NCBI RefSeq assembly: GCF_000196315.1
Contig: NC_014230.1
Span: 620,001 to 684,000 of the forward strand
Direction of reading: 5' to 3'
Origin: Croceibacter atlanticus HTCC2559
GTDB lineage: Bacteria; Bacteroidota; Bacteroidia; Flavobacteriales; Flavobacteriaceae
DNA length: 64,000 nt
The notes beneath the pieces are model-generated. The model had not been told where the DNA came from, did no database searches, and was given only the letters and a program-made list of their open reading frames with translations. Both the position numbers and the translations under genes were made by a program. Of the stretch, positions 43,476 to 52,699 are shown one piece after another. Each line of letters begins with the position of its first letter. The first letter of the stretch is position 1.

Positions 43476-44282
43476 ATGGTCTCTAATCTTAAATGTTCAC
43501 TTATAACACCAACCTATAATTGGCCTGAAGCCTTAGAGCTTCTGTTGTTAAGTATTAAAAATCAAACACATTTACCTAATGAAGTAATCATAGGAGATGA
43601 TGGCTCTACTCAAGACACCAAAAATCTTATAGAACGCATGCAGGCAGATTTTCCTGTGCCATTACACCATATTTGGCATGAAGATCTTAAAAACAGAAAG
43701 CCTGCAATTATGAACAAAGCTATTGCTAGCGCTAAATATGATTATATTATAGAAATAGATGGCGATATTATTATGCATAAAGATTTTGTGAAAGACCACT
43801 TATCTCTAGCTGAAAAAGGTCAGTTTTTATATGGCAGTAGAGTTAATATACAAGAAGACTATTTGCAGACTCTTTTCAAAGAGAAAAAAATAACATTTAA
43901 TTATTTTTCGAAAGGCATAAAAAAAAGAGGCAGAACTTTAAGAATTCCTTTTTTAGCAAATTCTTATAAAAAAGAAGACTCGCGTTCTTCTAAATTAAGA
44001 GGTTGTAACATGTCTTTTTGGAGAGATGATTTTATTAAGGTTAATGGGTTTAATGAAGGTTTAACCGGTTGGGGAATAGATGACAGTGAAATGATACAAC
44101 GCCTTATTAATATAGGTGTAAAAGGCAAGCGTCTTAAGTTTAAAGGTATTGTGTATCATATTTATCATAAGGAACAAGACAAAAGCCATATTGAGATTAA
44201 TGAAATTATAGAACGCGAAACCACAGAAAAAAACCTAACCTATATTGAAAAAGGTGTAGACCAGTATCTTAAAAACGAATAA
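43476..44282 (+). CDS. Family 2 glycosyltransferase
   Basis: 268 residues, GT-A fold. CSLITPTYNWPEALELLLLSI opens the nucleotide-binding half, IIGDDGSTQDT gives the first Asp pair, and IIEIDGDIIMHKDF the metal-binding DxD-like motif. The C-terminal galactosyltransferase-like region has RGCNMSFWRDDFIKVNGFNE and GWGIDDSEMIQRL, as in GT2 plus C-terminal Glyco_transf_7 proteins. It starts a three-gene glycosyltransferase run with no spacing to the next gene. Confidence 0.9.
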   Translation: MVSNLKCSLITPTYNWPEALELLLLSIKNQTHLPNEVIIGDDGSTQDTKNLIERMQADFPVPLHHIWHEDLKNRKPAIMNKAIASAKYDYIIEIDGDIIMHKDFVKDHLSLAEKGQFLYGSRVNIQEDYLQTLFKEKKITFNYFSKGIKKRGRTLRIPFLANSYKKEDSRSSKLRGCNMSFWRDDFIKVNGFNEGLTGWGIDDSEMIQRLINIGVKGKRLKFKGIVYHIYHKEQDKSHIEINEIIERETTEKNLTYIEKGVDQYLKNE

Positions 44283-45212
44283 ATGGTCGATATATCTATC
44301 ATCATCATAAACTACAATTCTGAAGATTATACGGTTAACTGTATAAAATCATTGTTTGAGCATACCTCAACTACTTTAAAATGCCAATACATAATTGTAG
44401 ATAACGGCTCTACTAAAAAAAGTTACCTACACGTTAAAAATTATATTGACTCTATTGCTAATGAACACCCTATAATATTAGTAAGAAGTAACATAAATAC
44501 AGGTTTTGGTGGCGGAAATATGCTAGGTGTACAACACGCTAAAGGACAGTATTTAGCATTTGTAAATAATGATACTGTCTTAGAGAGTGATTGTCTAGTT
44601 GTGTTAAAGAAATTTATGGACACGCGTCCAGATGTTGGTGTTTGTGGTCCACAAGCTTTTACAGACGACAAAAAAATATTGCCTACTATAGATCATTTTG
44701 CATCTCCAGTAAGAGAAATATTTGGAAGAAGTTTCTTGGAAACCATACAGCCTAAAAAGTACCCTAAACGAAAGCGTTTGTACAGCACTCCGCAACAAGG
44801 ACAATTTATAGCAGGAAGTTTTATGTTTTTTAGAGCATCAGACTTTAATACAATTGGTGGTTTCGACACTAATATTTTCCTTTATTATGAAGAAACAGAT
44901 ACTTGTAGAAGACTAGCTAAATTAAACAAAAGCGCATACTTAGTTCCGGAAGCTTCTTTTATACATTATCACGGTGCAAGCACCGAAAAATCTGTAGCCA
45001 TTAAAACCGAATTAAAGATTTCCCTATTATATGTGGTAAGAAAACATCAAGGCTTAATTCCTTTTTATATTCTACTTACGTTTCTTCAAGTAAGGTACTT
45101 TATAAGTAGCCTTGTAAAACCTAAATATTGGAGTTTATTTTATACGTTGTTTTTACAAGCACCATTAACAAGGTCTCTTAAGCACAAACAACAAATTACA
45201 CCTATCTATTAA
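44283..45212 (+). CDS. Family 2 glycosyltransferase, rhamnosyltransferase-like
   Basis: 309 residues. IIIINYNSEDYTVNCIKSLF and IIVDNGSTKKS are the GT2 start, QYLAFVNNDTVLE the acceptor-side Asp motif, and GGFDTNIFLYYEETDTCRRL the conserved helix of the WbbL-type rhamnosyltransferases. The C-terminus has a hydrophobic segment (about 265-285). It begins directly after the stop of the previous gene. Confidence 0.9.
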   Translation: MVDISIIIINYNSEDYTVNCIKSLFEHTSTTLKCQYIIVDNGSTKKSYLHVKNYIDSIANEHPIILVRSNINTGFGGGNMLGVQHAKGQYLAFVNNDTVLESDCLVVLKKFMDTRPDVGVCGPQAFTDDKKILPTIDHFASPVREIFGRSFLETIQPKKYPKRKRLYSTPQQGQFIAGSFMFFRASDFNTIGGFDTNIFLYYEETDTCRRLAKLNKSAYLVPEASFIHYHGASTEKSVAIKTELKISLLYVVRKHQGLIPFYILLTFLQVRYFISSLVKPKYWSLFYTLFLQAPLTRSLKHKQQITPIY

Positions 45213-45216
45213 ACCT

Positions 45217-46203
45217 ATGAATATTTTAATAGAATGCAGGTACGCAATTATCCCAACCAAAACTTATGGTGGCATAGAGCGTGTTATTTGGTGTTTAGGA
45301 AAAGAGTTGAGTAATTTAGGGCACCAAGTCTATTTCCTGGTTGATAAAACGTCTGTCTGTAACTTTGCTACAGTAATACCTTATGATGCATCTAAATCCA
45401 TTGAAAGTCATATCCCAGAATTCATAGATGTTATTCACTTTAATAGAACACCAACATTTAAAGTTAAGAAACCCTATGTGGTCACTATACACACAAATCC
45501 TCCAGAAAGTGAGAATCTAAGTAAAAACACCATTTTTATATCTAAAAACCATGCGAAACGTTATGGCTCTGAAGCTTTTGTATACAATGGGATAGATTGG
45601 AGTGACTATCCTAAGCCTAATTTAGAGAGTACTAGAAACGGATTTCATTTCTTAGGCAAATCAGCTTGGAAATTAAAAAATGTCTTTGGTGCTGCAAAGA
45701 TTGCACTAGCTGCTAATGAAAAATTACATGTGCTTGGCGGAAAACGATTTACATTTAGAAACTTTAAAAGAGGTTTGGTATATATGTTAAGCCCTAAAGT
45801 GATATTTCACGGCATGGTAAATAACCAAAAGAAAATTGAAGTTGCAGAAAGCTCTAAAGCCCTAGTTTTTCCTGTTATATGGAATGAACCTTTTGGCTTG
45901 GCAATTATTGAAAGCCTTTATGCTGGCTGTGCTGTGTTTGGTACTAAAGTAGGTGCATTAGAGGAATTAATCTCACCAGAAGTAGGTGTAACAAGCAACT
46001 CATATGAAGATTTAATTTTTGCTGCAAAATCCTTTAATTACAATCCTAAAGCTTGTTATGACTATGCTGTAAAAAACTTTAATGCCAAGGTAATGGCTCT
46101 TGGTTATATCGCTTATTACAATACAGTTTTAGCTGGAGACACTGTTAATCCTGAGCCACCAAAATTTGTTTCAGAATATAATACTGTTCCAAAAATTGTA
46201 TAA
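45217..46203 (+). CDS. Family 4-like glycosyltransferase
   Basis: 328 residues, GT-B fold. The N-terminal half has YGGIERVIWCLGKELSNLGHQVYFL; the C-terminal half shows VFPVIWNEPFGLAIIESLYAGCAVFGTKVGALEEL, the E-x7-E motif of GT4 enzymes. It starts 4 bases after the previous gene. It may act on lipopolysaccharide or surface glycan, but the acceptor is unknown. Confidence 0.88.
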   Translation: MNILIECRYAIIPTKTYGGIERVIWCLGKELSNLGHQVYFLVDKTSVCNFATVIPYDASKSIESHIPEFIDVIHFNRTPTFKVKKPYVVTIHTNPPESENLSKNTIFISKNHAKRYGSEAFVYNGIDWSDYPKPNLESTRNGFHFLGKSAWKLKNVFGAAKIALAANEKLHVLGGKRFTFRNFKRGLVYMLSPKVIFHGMVNNQKKIEVAESSKALVFPVIWNEPFGLAIIESLYAGCAVFGTKVGALEELISPEVGVTSNSYEDLIFAAKSFNYNPKACYDYAVKNFNAKVMALGYIAYYNTVLAGDTVNPEPPKFVSEYNTVPKIV

Positions 46204-46270
46204 AAACAAGTTTAAAACACTTAAAAATTACTCGTACTTTTACTTATATTTCTTTCAATAAAACATAATT

Positions 46271-47065
46271 ATGAAAAACATACTCGTACCTATAGGCTCT
46301 TCAAAAAATGCAATTAGTAATTTACAATATGCTATAGATTTGGCGTCATTTATAGGTGATGTAAATGTGTATGTTATTTCTGTTTTTAAAGAATTTTCTA
46401 AAGCTGGAACAGGAACAAGGCTTAATAGGGTTATAGAAGACGACACCAAGAATAATCTTGAAGATGTTATAAATGCTGTGGACAAAAAAGACATTTCGGT
46501 TGTAGCACATCCATTAAAAGGCAATGTCGTTGAAGGTGTAGAGCGTTTTAACAAGCATATTCCTGTAGATTTAATGGTTATTGGCCCAAGAAGTAATTCT
46601 GTTAAAGAAGAAGTTTATTTAGGAAACACTTCTGGTAAACTTGTAAAACAAACCAACATACCAATTTTAGTAGTACCAGAAGGTTACACGTTTAAAAATG
46701 TAGACAGTATCTTAATGGCCTTTAAAAGCGGTACAATTAGTAAGAAAAAGGTCTTAAACCCATTAATGGAGCTTATTGAAGGTTTTGATGCTGAATTAAA
46801 CTTATTACGAGTAATTACACCAGACGCTACAGAGGAAGATGCGAAGATTAATGACCGTCTTACAAAAATTAAGAACAGTATAGTTGAGACAGAAAATGCC
46901 ACTACATTTCAAGGAGTACTAGAACACTTTCAAAGTCATAATCCAGATATGCTTTGTGTAGTGAGACGTAAACGCGGATTTTTCAAAAAGCTTTGGGAAA
47001 AGAACATTATCCTTAAAAAAGAGTTTTACTGCAATATCCCATTGTTAGTATTAAGCGGAAAATAA
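46271..47065 (+). CDS. Universal stress protein, tandem-domain type
   Basis: 264 residues, two UspA-like halves. The first has MKNILVPIGSSKNAISNLQYAIDLA and the ATP-binding-like GPRSNSVKEEVYLGNTSGKLVKQTNIPILVVPEG; the second (about 145-264) is more divergent and lacks the full G-x2-G-x9-G(S/T) motif. Tandem Usp proteins of this size are common in Flavobacteriia and respond to stress or energy state. It is a single gene before tRNA-Ala. Confidence 0.88.
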   Translation: MKNILVPIGSSKNAISNLQYAIDLASFIGDVNVYVISVFKEFSKAGTGTRLNRVIEDDTKNNLEDVINAVDKKDISVVAHPLKGNVVEGVERFNKHIPVDLMVIGPRSNSVKEEVYLGNTSGKLVKQTNIPILVVPEGYTFKNVDSILMAFKSGTISKKKVLNPLMELIEGFDAELNLLRVITPDATEEDAKINDRLTKIKNSIVETENATTFQGVLEHFQSHNPDMLCVVRRKRGFFKKLWEKNIILKKEFYCNIPLLVLSGK

Positions 47066-47080
47066 AATTTCAACATTTTT

Positions 47081-47154
47081 GGGGGATTAGCTCAGTTGGC
47101 TAGAGCGCTACGCTGGCAGCGTAGAGGCCATCGGTTCGAATCCGATATTCTCCA
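47081..47154 (+). tRNA. tRNA-Ala (anticodon GGC)
   Basis: 74 bases. The acceptor arm GGGGGAT pairs with ATTCTCC and contains the G3-U70 pair that marks alanine tRNAs. The D-arm is AGCTCAGTTGGCTAGAGC, the anticodon stem CTACG/CGTAG holds CTGGCAG with anticodon GGC, and the T-arm is TCGGTTCGAATCCGA. The discriminator is A, and CCA is not encoded. Confidence 0.96.
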
Positions 47155-47155
47155 C

Positions 47156-47192
47156 AAAAAAAGCCGAAACTAATAATTTCGGCTTTTTTTTG
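47156..47192 (+). terminator. Bidirectional rho-independent terminator
   Basis: AAAAAAAGCCGAAA and TTTCGGCTTTTTTT form a 14-bp stem around CTAATAA. It ends the tRNA-Ala transcript and also suits the convergent tatA gene. Confidence 0.9.
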
Positions 47193-47210
47193 TATTCTTA
47201 AAGTAACTAA

Positions 47211-47405
47211 CTATTTGTTATCTACTTTTTTTGTGTCTTCATCGTCGTCTTTGCTGGCATCTTTAAATTCTTTAATACCACTTCCTAAACCACGCATTAA
47301 TTCTGGAATTTTACGACCTCCAAATAATAAAAGTACAACCACTACGATTAGTATAATCTGTGGTGCTCCAATTGCTAAAGATATAGATGCTAAAATCATT
47401 GTCAT
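47211..47405 (-). CDS. tatA: Twin-arginine translocase subunit TatA/TatE family
   Basis: 64 residues from the ATG giving [20 protein letters not shown]; longer frames upstream run through the promoter. The membrane helix [21 protein letters not shown] with the FGGRKIPEL hinge is the TatA signature, followed by an amphipathic helix ([17 protein letters not shown]) and an acidic tail. TatA oligomers form the pore for folded proteins. tatB and tatC are not in the window. Confidence 0.92.
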   Translation of the reverse strand: MTMILASISLAIGAPQIILIVVVVLLLFGGRKIPELMRGLGSGIKEFKDASKDDDEDTKKVDNK

Positions 47406-47420
47406 TATATTTATAGACTG

Positions 47421-47428
47421 CAAATTTA
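47421..47428 (-). promoter_or_regulatory. -7 promoter element of tatA (TAAATTTG)
   Basis: TAAATTTG on the minus strand matches TAnnTTTG and ends 15 bases before the ATG at 47405. Confidence 0.6.
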
Positions 47429-47508
47429 CTAAGAAATTTGTTATCTCTTCTATTAATAGAATATAATTCAATAACCAAACGTTTTCTTAGTGGTAATATC
47501 GAAAATAG

Positions 47509-47516
47509 TATCTTTG
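47509..47516 (+). promoter_or_regulatory. -7 promoter element (TATCTTTG) of the M23 peptidase gene
   Basis: TATCTTTG is a full consensus match and ends 17 bases before the ATG at 47534. Because genes follow closely to 62747, this could be the main promoter of a long operon. Confidence 0.65.
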
Positions 47517-47533
47517 TGAACCAGCAAAACGCT

Positions 47534-48400
47534 ATGGCTAAGAAAGAAAAAAAACAACTTAAGAAAAGACTGCTTCATAAATACCGAATGGTTATTTTAA
47601 ATGAAGACACTTTTGAAGAGCGCGTCTCTTTAAAGTTAACGCGTTTAAACGTGTTTATATTAGTTACACTAACGTCTTTATTGCTTATTGCAGGAACAAC
47701 AGTACTTATTGCCTTTACTCCTTTAAAAGAATATATTCCTGGTTATTCTTCTACAAGTTTAAAGCTAAAAGCTACAGAGCTTACTTATAAAACAGACTCG
47801 CTAGAAACAGCACTTGCCATTAATAATCAATATTACGAAAGCATTAAAAAGGTGCTTAGTGGCGATGTTAAGTCTACAGATATTGATAAAGATTCAATTT
47901 TAGAAGCAGCAAGAATAAGTATAGACTCTATTAACCTGTCACCTTCTGAAGAAGATTTAAAGCTAAGAGAAAAGGTAGCTTTAGAAGACAAGTATAATGT
48001 CTTTGAAGAAACAAACCCTTCAAATTTAAATGTTACACTGTTTCCTCCAGTAAACGGTAGCATTTCCGAAGGTTATAATTTTAAAGAAAAACATTACGCT
48101 GTAGATGTTGTTGTTGCTAAAGATGCACCAATTAAAGCTGCAGCAGACGGTACCGTGATATTTGCAGAATGGACAGCAGAAACCGGCTATGTTATTATAA
48201 TTGAACACGGCAATAGTTTAATAACCGTATACAAACACAACTCTGCATTACAAAAAGAACAAGGCTCTTTAGTAAGTACTGGCGAAGTTATAGCCACAGC
48301 AGGATCTACTGGAGAGTACACTACAGGACCACATTTACATTTTGAGATTTGGAGTAATGGATACCCATTAAATCCTTCAGATCTTATAGATTTCGAATAA
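47534..48400 (+). CDS. M23-family peptidase (LytM-type), membrane anchored
   Basis: 288 residues from the ATG giving MAKKEKKQLKKRLLHKYR; frame sequence upstream covers the promoter. A basic cytoplasmic N-terminus leads to one membrane helix (FILVTLTSLLLIAGTTVLIA, about 40-59), a coiled-coil-like linker and a C-terminal LytM domain with the zinc ligands in KEKHYAVDVVV and GPHLHFEIW. It would cut or regulate peptidoglycan cross-links from the inner membrane side. GH3 follows after 3 bases. Confidence 0.92.
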   Translation: MAKKEKKQLKKRLLHKYRMVILNEDTFEERVSLKLTRLNVFILVTLTSLLLIAGTTVLIAFTPLKEYIPGYSSTSLKLKATELTYKTDSLETALAINNQYYESIKKVLSGDVKSTDIDKDSILEAARISIDSINLSPSEEDLKLREKVALEDKYNVFEETNPSNLNVTLFPPVNGSISEGYNFKEKHYAVDVVVAKDAPIKAAADGTVIFAEWTAETGYVIIIEHGNSLITVYKHNSALQKEQGSLVSTGEVIATAGSTGEYTTGPHLHFEIWSNGYPLNPSDLIDFE

Positions 48401-48403
48401 CCT

Positions 48404-49897
48404 ATGTCATTAAAATCTTTTGCAGCAAAAGTCTTTGCTCATTATCACAGGAGAAAAATAGATCGTTGGGCAGCTAATCCTATTAAAACACAAGAGCGTG
48501 TTTTAAGGGAATTAATTAATGGTGCCAAAGACACCAAATTTGGTAAGGATCATAATTTTGTAATTATTAAAGACCATACAGATTTTGCTAAATATGTACC
48601 CGTAAGAGATTATGAAGATCTTAAGCCTTATGTAGAAGAAGCTGTAGCTGGAAAAGAGGATATCTTATGGAAAGGTAAACCTCTTTATTTTGCAAAAACC
48701 TCTGGTACCACAAGTGGATCAAAATATATTCCTTTAACCAAGGAGTCTATGCCTGGTCATATAAACGCTGCAAGAAATGCCATACTTTGTTATATAGCTG
48801 AAACAAACAATGCAGATTTTGTCGATGGAAAAATGATTTTTCTGCAAGGAAGTCCCGAGCTAAATGAGCAAAACGGTATTAAGTTGGGACGCCTATCTGG
48901 TATTGTAGCCCATTTTGTACCAAACTACCTTCAAAAAAACAGAATGCCAAGTTGGGAAACCAACTGTATAGAAGATTGGGAAACAAAGGTAGATGCTGTT
49001 GTAGAGGAAACCATTAATGAAGACATGACTGTTATTAGTGGTATTCCGCCTTGGGTGCAAATGTATTTTGAACGTTTAAAGGAAAAAAGCGATAAGGATA
49101 TAAAAGACCTTTTTAAAAACTTTAATCTTTTTATTTATGGCGGCGTTAACTATGAGCCGTATAAACCCATTTTTGAAAAGTTAATTGGGAAGAAAGTAAA
49201 TAGTATTGAACTTTATCCAGCATCTGAAGGTTTTTTTGCATTTCAGGACAAACAAGATGATAATGGCATGTTGCTTCAGCTAGATTCTGGTATATTCTAT
49301 GAATTTATTGAAGCAGATAAATTTTTCGACAAAAACCCTAAACGCCTTACATTAAAAGACATTAAGTTAAATGTAAACTATGTTATGCTAATCTCTAGCA
49401 ATGCAGGATTATGGGCTTATAATGTTGGAGATACCGTTCAGTTTACTTCACTTAAACCATTTAAAGTAATAGTCTCCGGACGCATAAAACATTTTATTTC
49501 TGCGTTTGGCGAACATGTGATTGCCAAAGAAGTTGAGGAGGCAATGAAAGATGCTTGTAGTTCTTACCAAGTCTCTATAAGTGAGTTTACTGTAGCACCT
49601 CAAATAGAACCAAAACAAGGACTACCCTATCACGAATGGTTTGTAGAGTTTGAAACAGAGCCAAAAGATATAGCTGCATTTTCAAGCAGAATAGACCAGG
49701 CTTTACAACAGCAAAATTCTTATTACAAAGATTTAATAGATGGAAAAATTCTTAGACCACTAGAGATTTTTAAAGTAAAAAAGAATGGCTTTAAGGAATA
49801 TATGAAAACTCAGGGCAAATTAGGCGGTCAAAACAAACTGCCAAGACTGTCTAACGACCGTAAAATAGCAAATAGCCTTTACGAATTGCAATCTTAA
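48404..49897 (+). CDS. GH3 auxin-responsive promoter family protein
   Basis: 497 residues. The ATP/AMP-binding motif KTSGTTSGSKYIPLT is the GH3 family version of the adenylating-enzyme P-loop; YPASEGFFAFQ and NVGDTVQFTSLKPFKVIVSGRIKHFISAFGEHV follow in order. Plant GH3 enzymes join amino acids to hormones by acyl-adenylate chemistry. Bacterial members are widespread in Bacteroidetes with unknown substrates. It lies between a peptidoglycan peptidase and a DUF6909-like protein in one run. Confidence 0.93.
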   Translation: MSLKSFAAKVFAHYHRRKIDRWAANPIKTQERVLRELINGAKDTKFGKDHNFVIIKDHTDFAKYVPVRDYEDLKPYVEEAVAGKEDILWKGKPLYFAKTSGTTSGSKYIPLTKESMPGHINAARNAILCYIAETNNADFVDGKMIFLQGSPELNEQNGIKLGRLSGIVAHFVPNYLQKNRMPSWETNCIEDWETKVDAVVEETINEDMTVISGIPPWVQMYFERLKEKSDKDIKDLFKNFNLFIYGGVNYEPYKPIFEKLIGKKVNSIELYPASEGFFAFQDKQDDNGMLLQLDSGIFYEFIEADKFFDKNPKRLTLKDIKLNVNYVMLISSNAGLWAYNVGDTVQFTSLKPFKVIVSGRIKHFISAFGEHVIAKEVEEAMKDACSSYQVSISEFTVAPQIEPKQGLPYHEWFVEFETEPKDIAAFSSRIDQALQQQNSYYKDLIDGKILRPLEIFKVKKNGFKEYMKTQGKLGGQNKLPRLSNDRKIANSLYELQS

Positions 49898-49920
49898 AAA
49901 AACTATCTTAGCATTATATA

Positions 49921-51582
49921 ATGAGTAAGGAAACACAAAATAACAGAAGCAGAGCACAAGAAAGTACAAATGCCATAGAGCGCATGTACATAACGATGAG
50001 ACATTTGTTTAATCGCGGATTTTATAAGCCTATGGGCGTTTCTGGAGAAACACTAAGAGAATCTCTACTAACATTACGACCAGAAATATATGGTACAATA
50101 GCAGAAGAAAAAGTAGAGCTTCAAGGTTTGCTTTATGTTATAGACAGGCTGCCTTTTGGTATTGAAGAATGTAGTTTTATAAACTTAACGAGTGATGAAG
50201 GTTACGGTGACTCTCACTTTAAGCCTATTATTCCTCCTAAAAGAAGACGTAACTGCTATCGTATAGATGATGAGCAGATGAATATTGAAATTACTAGAGG
50301 TCGCTCAGAAATTTACGATATCCTAACGCATCTTACTTTTTTATTTATGGAGTCTCATAAAATTATGCGTCGTGTTATAATAAATGAGAATGGTGATGTA
50401 ACTAGAGATTGGAAAAAATTAGAAAAGGCTGTCCTTCAAAAAGAAGATCTTTCACAAGCAGAACGCGAGATAGCATTAACTCACACTGCTAATATTATAG
50501 GTAGGACATTTAAGGAGGTTTCAACAGTATATCCACAGTTTAACACTTCAGACTCTAACGACCGTTTTTTACATGTTATTTATTGGTTAGGAAAACTGGC
50601 TATTGAAGAGGTTATACACAATAACAAACGCCTAGTAACCTTTACACCAGTACTAAGAGAGCGTTTAGGACACCATATTCATGGAGAAATTTGGGCTACA
50701 AAAATAAAGGAAACGCTTTTAGAGCTAGGTTTACTTGAAAGACCACTACATATTATTAGCGCCAATATGCATAGTGTTATGAATACACTATACGCACCCA
50801 CATCTTTAACTACAGAGCTTAAAAAAAAGAACATAGATGCTATTTATGAAGACTTAAGTAACTCTGCAAGTGGCAAGTTGCGTACTAAAGTTATGAAAAC
50901 AGCGTTAGCAAATGGCATGACTTACTTAGAGGATAAAAGTGGTGCCAATATAAATGTTCAAATTTTTGATATTGCTAAATTAGATAAAAGTCTTGAGGCT
51001 AAAACAGCACCTGTAATTATGGTTATGGATTATGCCTTTGGTGAGCAAGCCTATGAGACTATGGATGAGCTTTTAAAACCCTACACTACAGAAAGTGGCA
51101 CAACACTCATGAATGTGAAAAGTGTTTCAATAATGGGTAAAGCTGGGATTTTGCAAGGTGGCAAAGGAGACATTATGATTCCTAATGCACACTTGTTTGA
51201 AGGAACAGCAGATAATTATCCATTTGTAAACGAATTAAAAGTAGAAGATTTAGAAAATCAAGGCTTAGATGTATATGATGGTAGTATGATTACCGTTATG
51301 GGTACTTCATTGCAGAACAAGGATATTTTACGTTTCTTTCACCATTCAACCTGGAATGTTATAGGACTAGAAATGGAAGGTGCGCACTATCAAAAAGCAA
51401 TACAAGCAGCATCAAGAATAAGAGGTAGCATTAAAGACGATGTAAAAGTAAGATACGCTTATTATGCAAGTGACAATCCTTTAGAAACAGGAAGCACACT
51501 TGCTTCTGGAGGTTTAGGAACCACTGGTGTAAAACCAACATACCTGATAACTAAAAAAATATTAGAACAAATACTTAATTAA
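49921..51582 (+). CDS. DUF6909-like protein with nucleoside-phosphorylase-like C-terminal region
   Basis: 553 residues, no signal or membrane segment. The N-terminal ~340 residues are mainly helical (AIERMYITMRHLFNRGFYKP, LTHLTFLFMESHKIMRRVIIN) and I believe they define the family named DUF6909. The last ~200 residues recall purine/uridine phosphorylases and MTA nucleosidase: SIMGKAGILQGGKGDIMIP (G406-G409), GLEMEGAH (E484-M485-E486-G487) and YYASDNP (Asp518), matching the glycine loop, the ribose-binding MEG and the base-binding SD. An enzymatic role is inferred. It is linked to GH3 upstream and a chain-length regulator downstream. Confidence 0.72.
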   Translation: MSKETQNNRSRAQESTNAIERMYITMRHLFNRGFYKPMGVSGETLRESLLTLRPEIYGTIAEEKVELQGLLYVIDRLPFGIEECSFINLTSDEGYGDSHFKPIIPPKRRRNCYRIDDEQMNIEITRGRSEIYDILTHLTFLFMESHKIMRRVIINENGDVTRDWKKLEKAVLQKEDLSQAEREIALTHTANIIGRTFKEVSTVYPQFNTSDSNDRFLHVIYWLGKLAIEEVIHNNKRLVTFTPVLRERLGHHIHGEIWATKIKETLLELGLLERPLHIISANMHSVMNTLYAPTSLTTELKKKNIDAIYEDLSNSASGKLRTKVMKTALANGMTYLEDKSGANINVQIFDIAKLDKSLEAKTAPVIMVMDYAFGEQAYETMDELLKPYTTESGTTLMNVKSVSIMGKAGILQGGKGDIMIPNAHLFEGTADNYPFVNELKVEDLENQGLDVYDGSMITVMGTSLQNKDILRFFHHSTWNVIGLEMEGAHYQKAIQAASRIRGSIKDDVKVRYAYYASDNPLETGSTLASGGLGTTGVKPTYLITKKILEQILN

Positions 51583-51588
51583 AGCACT

Positions 51589-52656
51589 ATGAGTGAAGAG
51601 ACTACTCAAAAAAAAGATAGCCAAGAAGAAATAAATATTATTGAGCTATTTAAAGTTATCGGAAACGGATTTGGCAACCTTTTTAGATGGATAGGACGGT
51701 TAATTCATAACGTTTTTGTTCTATTTATTCTTATTCTAAGCTTTTTAAAAAAATATTTGATTTTTATAATTATTGCAGCCATCCTTGGATTTGTTGCAGA
51801 GCGTATTGCATCAAAGTATAAGTCTGAGGTTTATGAAGCTACTGCAGTTGTACAAACTAATTATGAAATCGAATTTCAATTAAGAGCAAGAATACAAGAA
51901 TTTAATGAGCTAATAATCAATCAAGACTCCATTAAATTAGGCCGACTTTTAGAAATAGAACCATCTAAAGCTGCTAAATTAATTTCTTTTGAAATAGAGC
52001 CAATATATAGTATTAATAAATTAAGATTTGATTATTACGATTATATCTATGAGCAAGATTCTACTCTTCAAAAAAACTTCAGCTTCAATATGTATGAAGA
52101 AGAAATGCGATTTGAAGATTATGATAATTTTGAAATAAAAGCGCACTCTTCGGAAAACGAAAGTTTTAGCTTATTAAATAATAAGCTTTGGGATTTTTCA
52201 GACTCACCTAACATAACAGATCGTAGAGATAGAGAGATGGATGTTCTTTTAAATAAAAAGAAACTATTAGAAAATTCTTTAAAGAGTATTGATTCAACTA
52301 GATCTGTATTAAGGCAAGTCTTAATTACAGAAGCAAATAAACCGCAAAATGGCGCCGGCACCAATATAGACCTAGGAGCTAAAGAAGCTTATAAAGAAAC
52401 TCCTGAGTTGTATTCATATGAAAAGGATTTAAGCTTAGAATTGGTGAGTACAATTCAAGATATTAATAAATCTAAAAATTTTGTAAATGTCATTAAGCGA
52501 TTTCCGGAGTATGGTAGTCCATTTAGGATAATTAAAAGTTATTACCTCAGCATAGCTTTTATTCTATTAGCCATTCTTATAATATTAGGTATAAAATTAT
52601 TTAAATATTTAGGAAGTGTAGAACAGAATGAAACTTGGAAATTCAAAAAGCTTTAA
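51589..52656 (+). CDS. Wzz-type polysaccharide chain-length determinant
   Basis: 355 residues with a membrane helix near the N-terminus (about 55-75) and one near the C-terminus (about 320-340), and a long charged periplasmic part between, the Wzz/PCP topology. The motif SKYKSEVYEATAVVQTNYE after the first helix and SPFRIIKSYYLSIAFILLAI before the last one fit the family. There is no fused tyrosine-kinase domain. It starts the exopolysaccharide part, 6 bases after the DUF6909-like gene. Confidence 0.78.
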   Translation: MSEETTQKKDSQEEINIIELFKVIGNGFGNLFRWIGRLIHNVFVLFILILSFLKKYLIFIIIAAILGFVAERIASKYKSEVYEATAVVQTNYEIEFQLRARIQEFNELIINQDSIKLGRLLEIEPSKAAKLISFEIEPIYSINKLRFDYYDYIYEQDSTLQKNFSFNMYEEEMRFEDYDNFEIKAHSSENESFSLLNNKLWDFSDSPNITDRRDREMDVLLNKKKLLENSLKSIDSTRSVLRQVLITEANKPQNGAGTNIDLGAKEAYKETPELYSYEKDLSLELVSTIQDINKSKNFVNVIKRFPEYGSPFRIIKSYYLSIAFILLAILIILGIKLFKYLGSVEQNETWKFKKL

Positions 52657-52699
52657 TAGTTAGTTATTTGAACAAGATGTTAATTTAAAATTTGAAATT

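Noticed and set aside
47156-47192. Candidate attachment site next to tRNA-Ala
   Set aside because: The hairpin after the tRNA is a plain terminator; there is no integrase and no repeated tRNA 3' end nearby.
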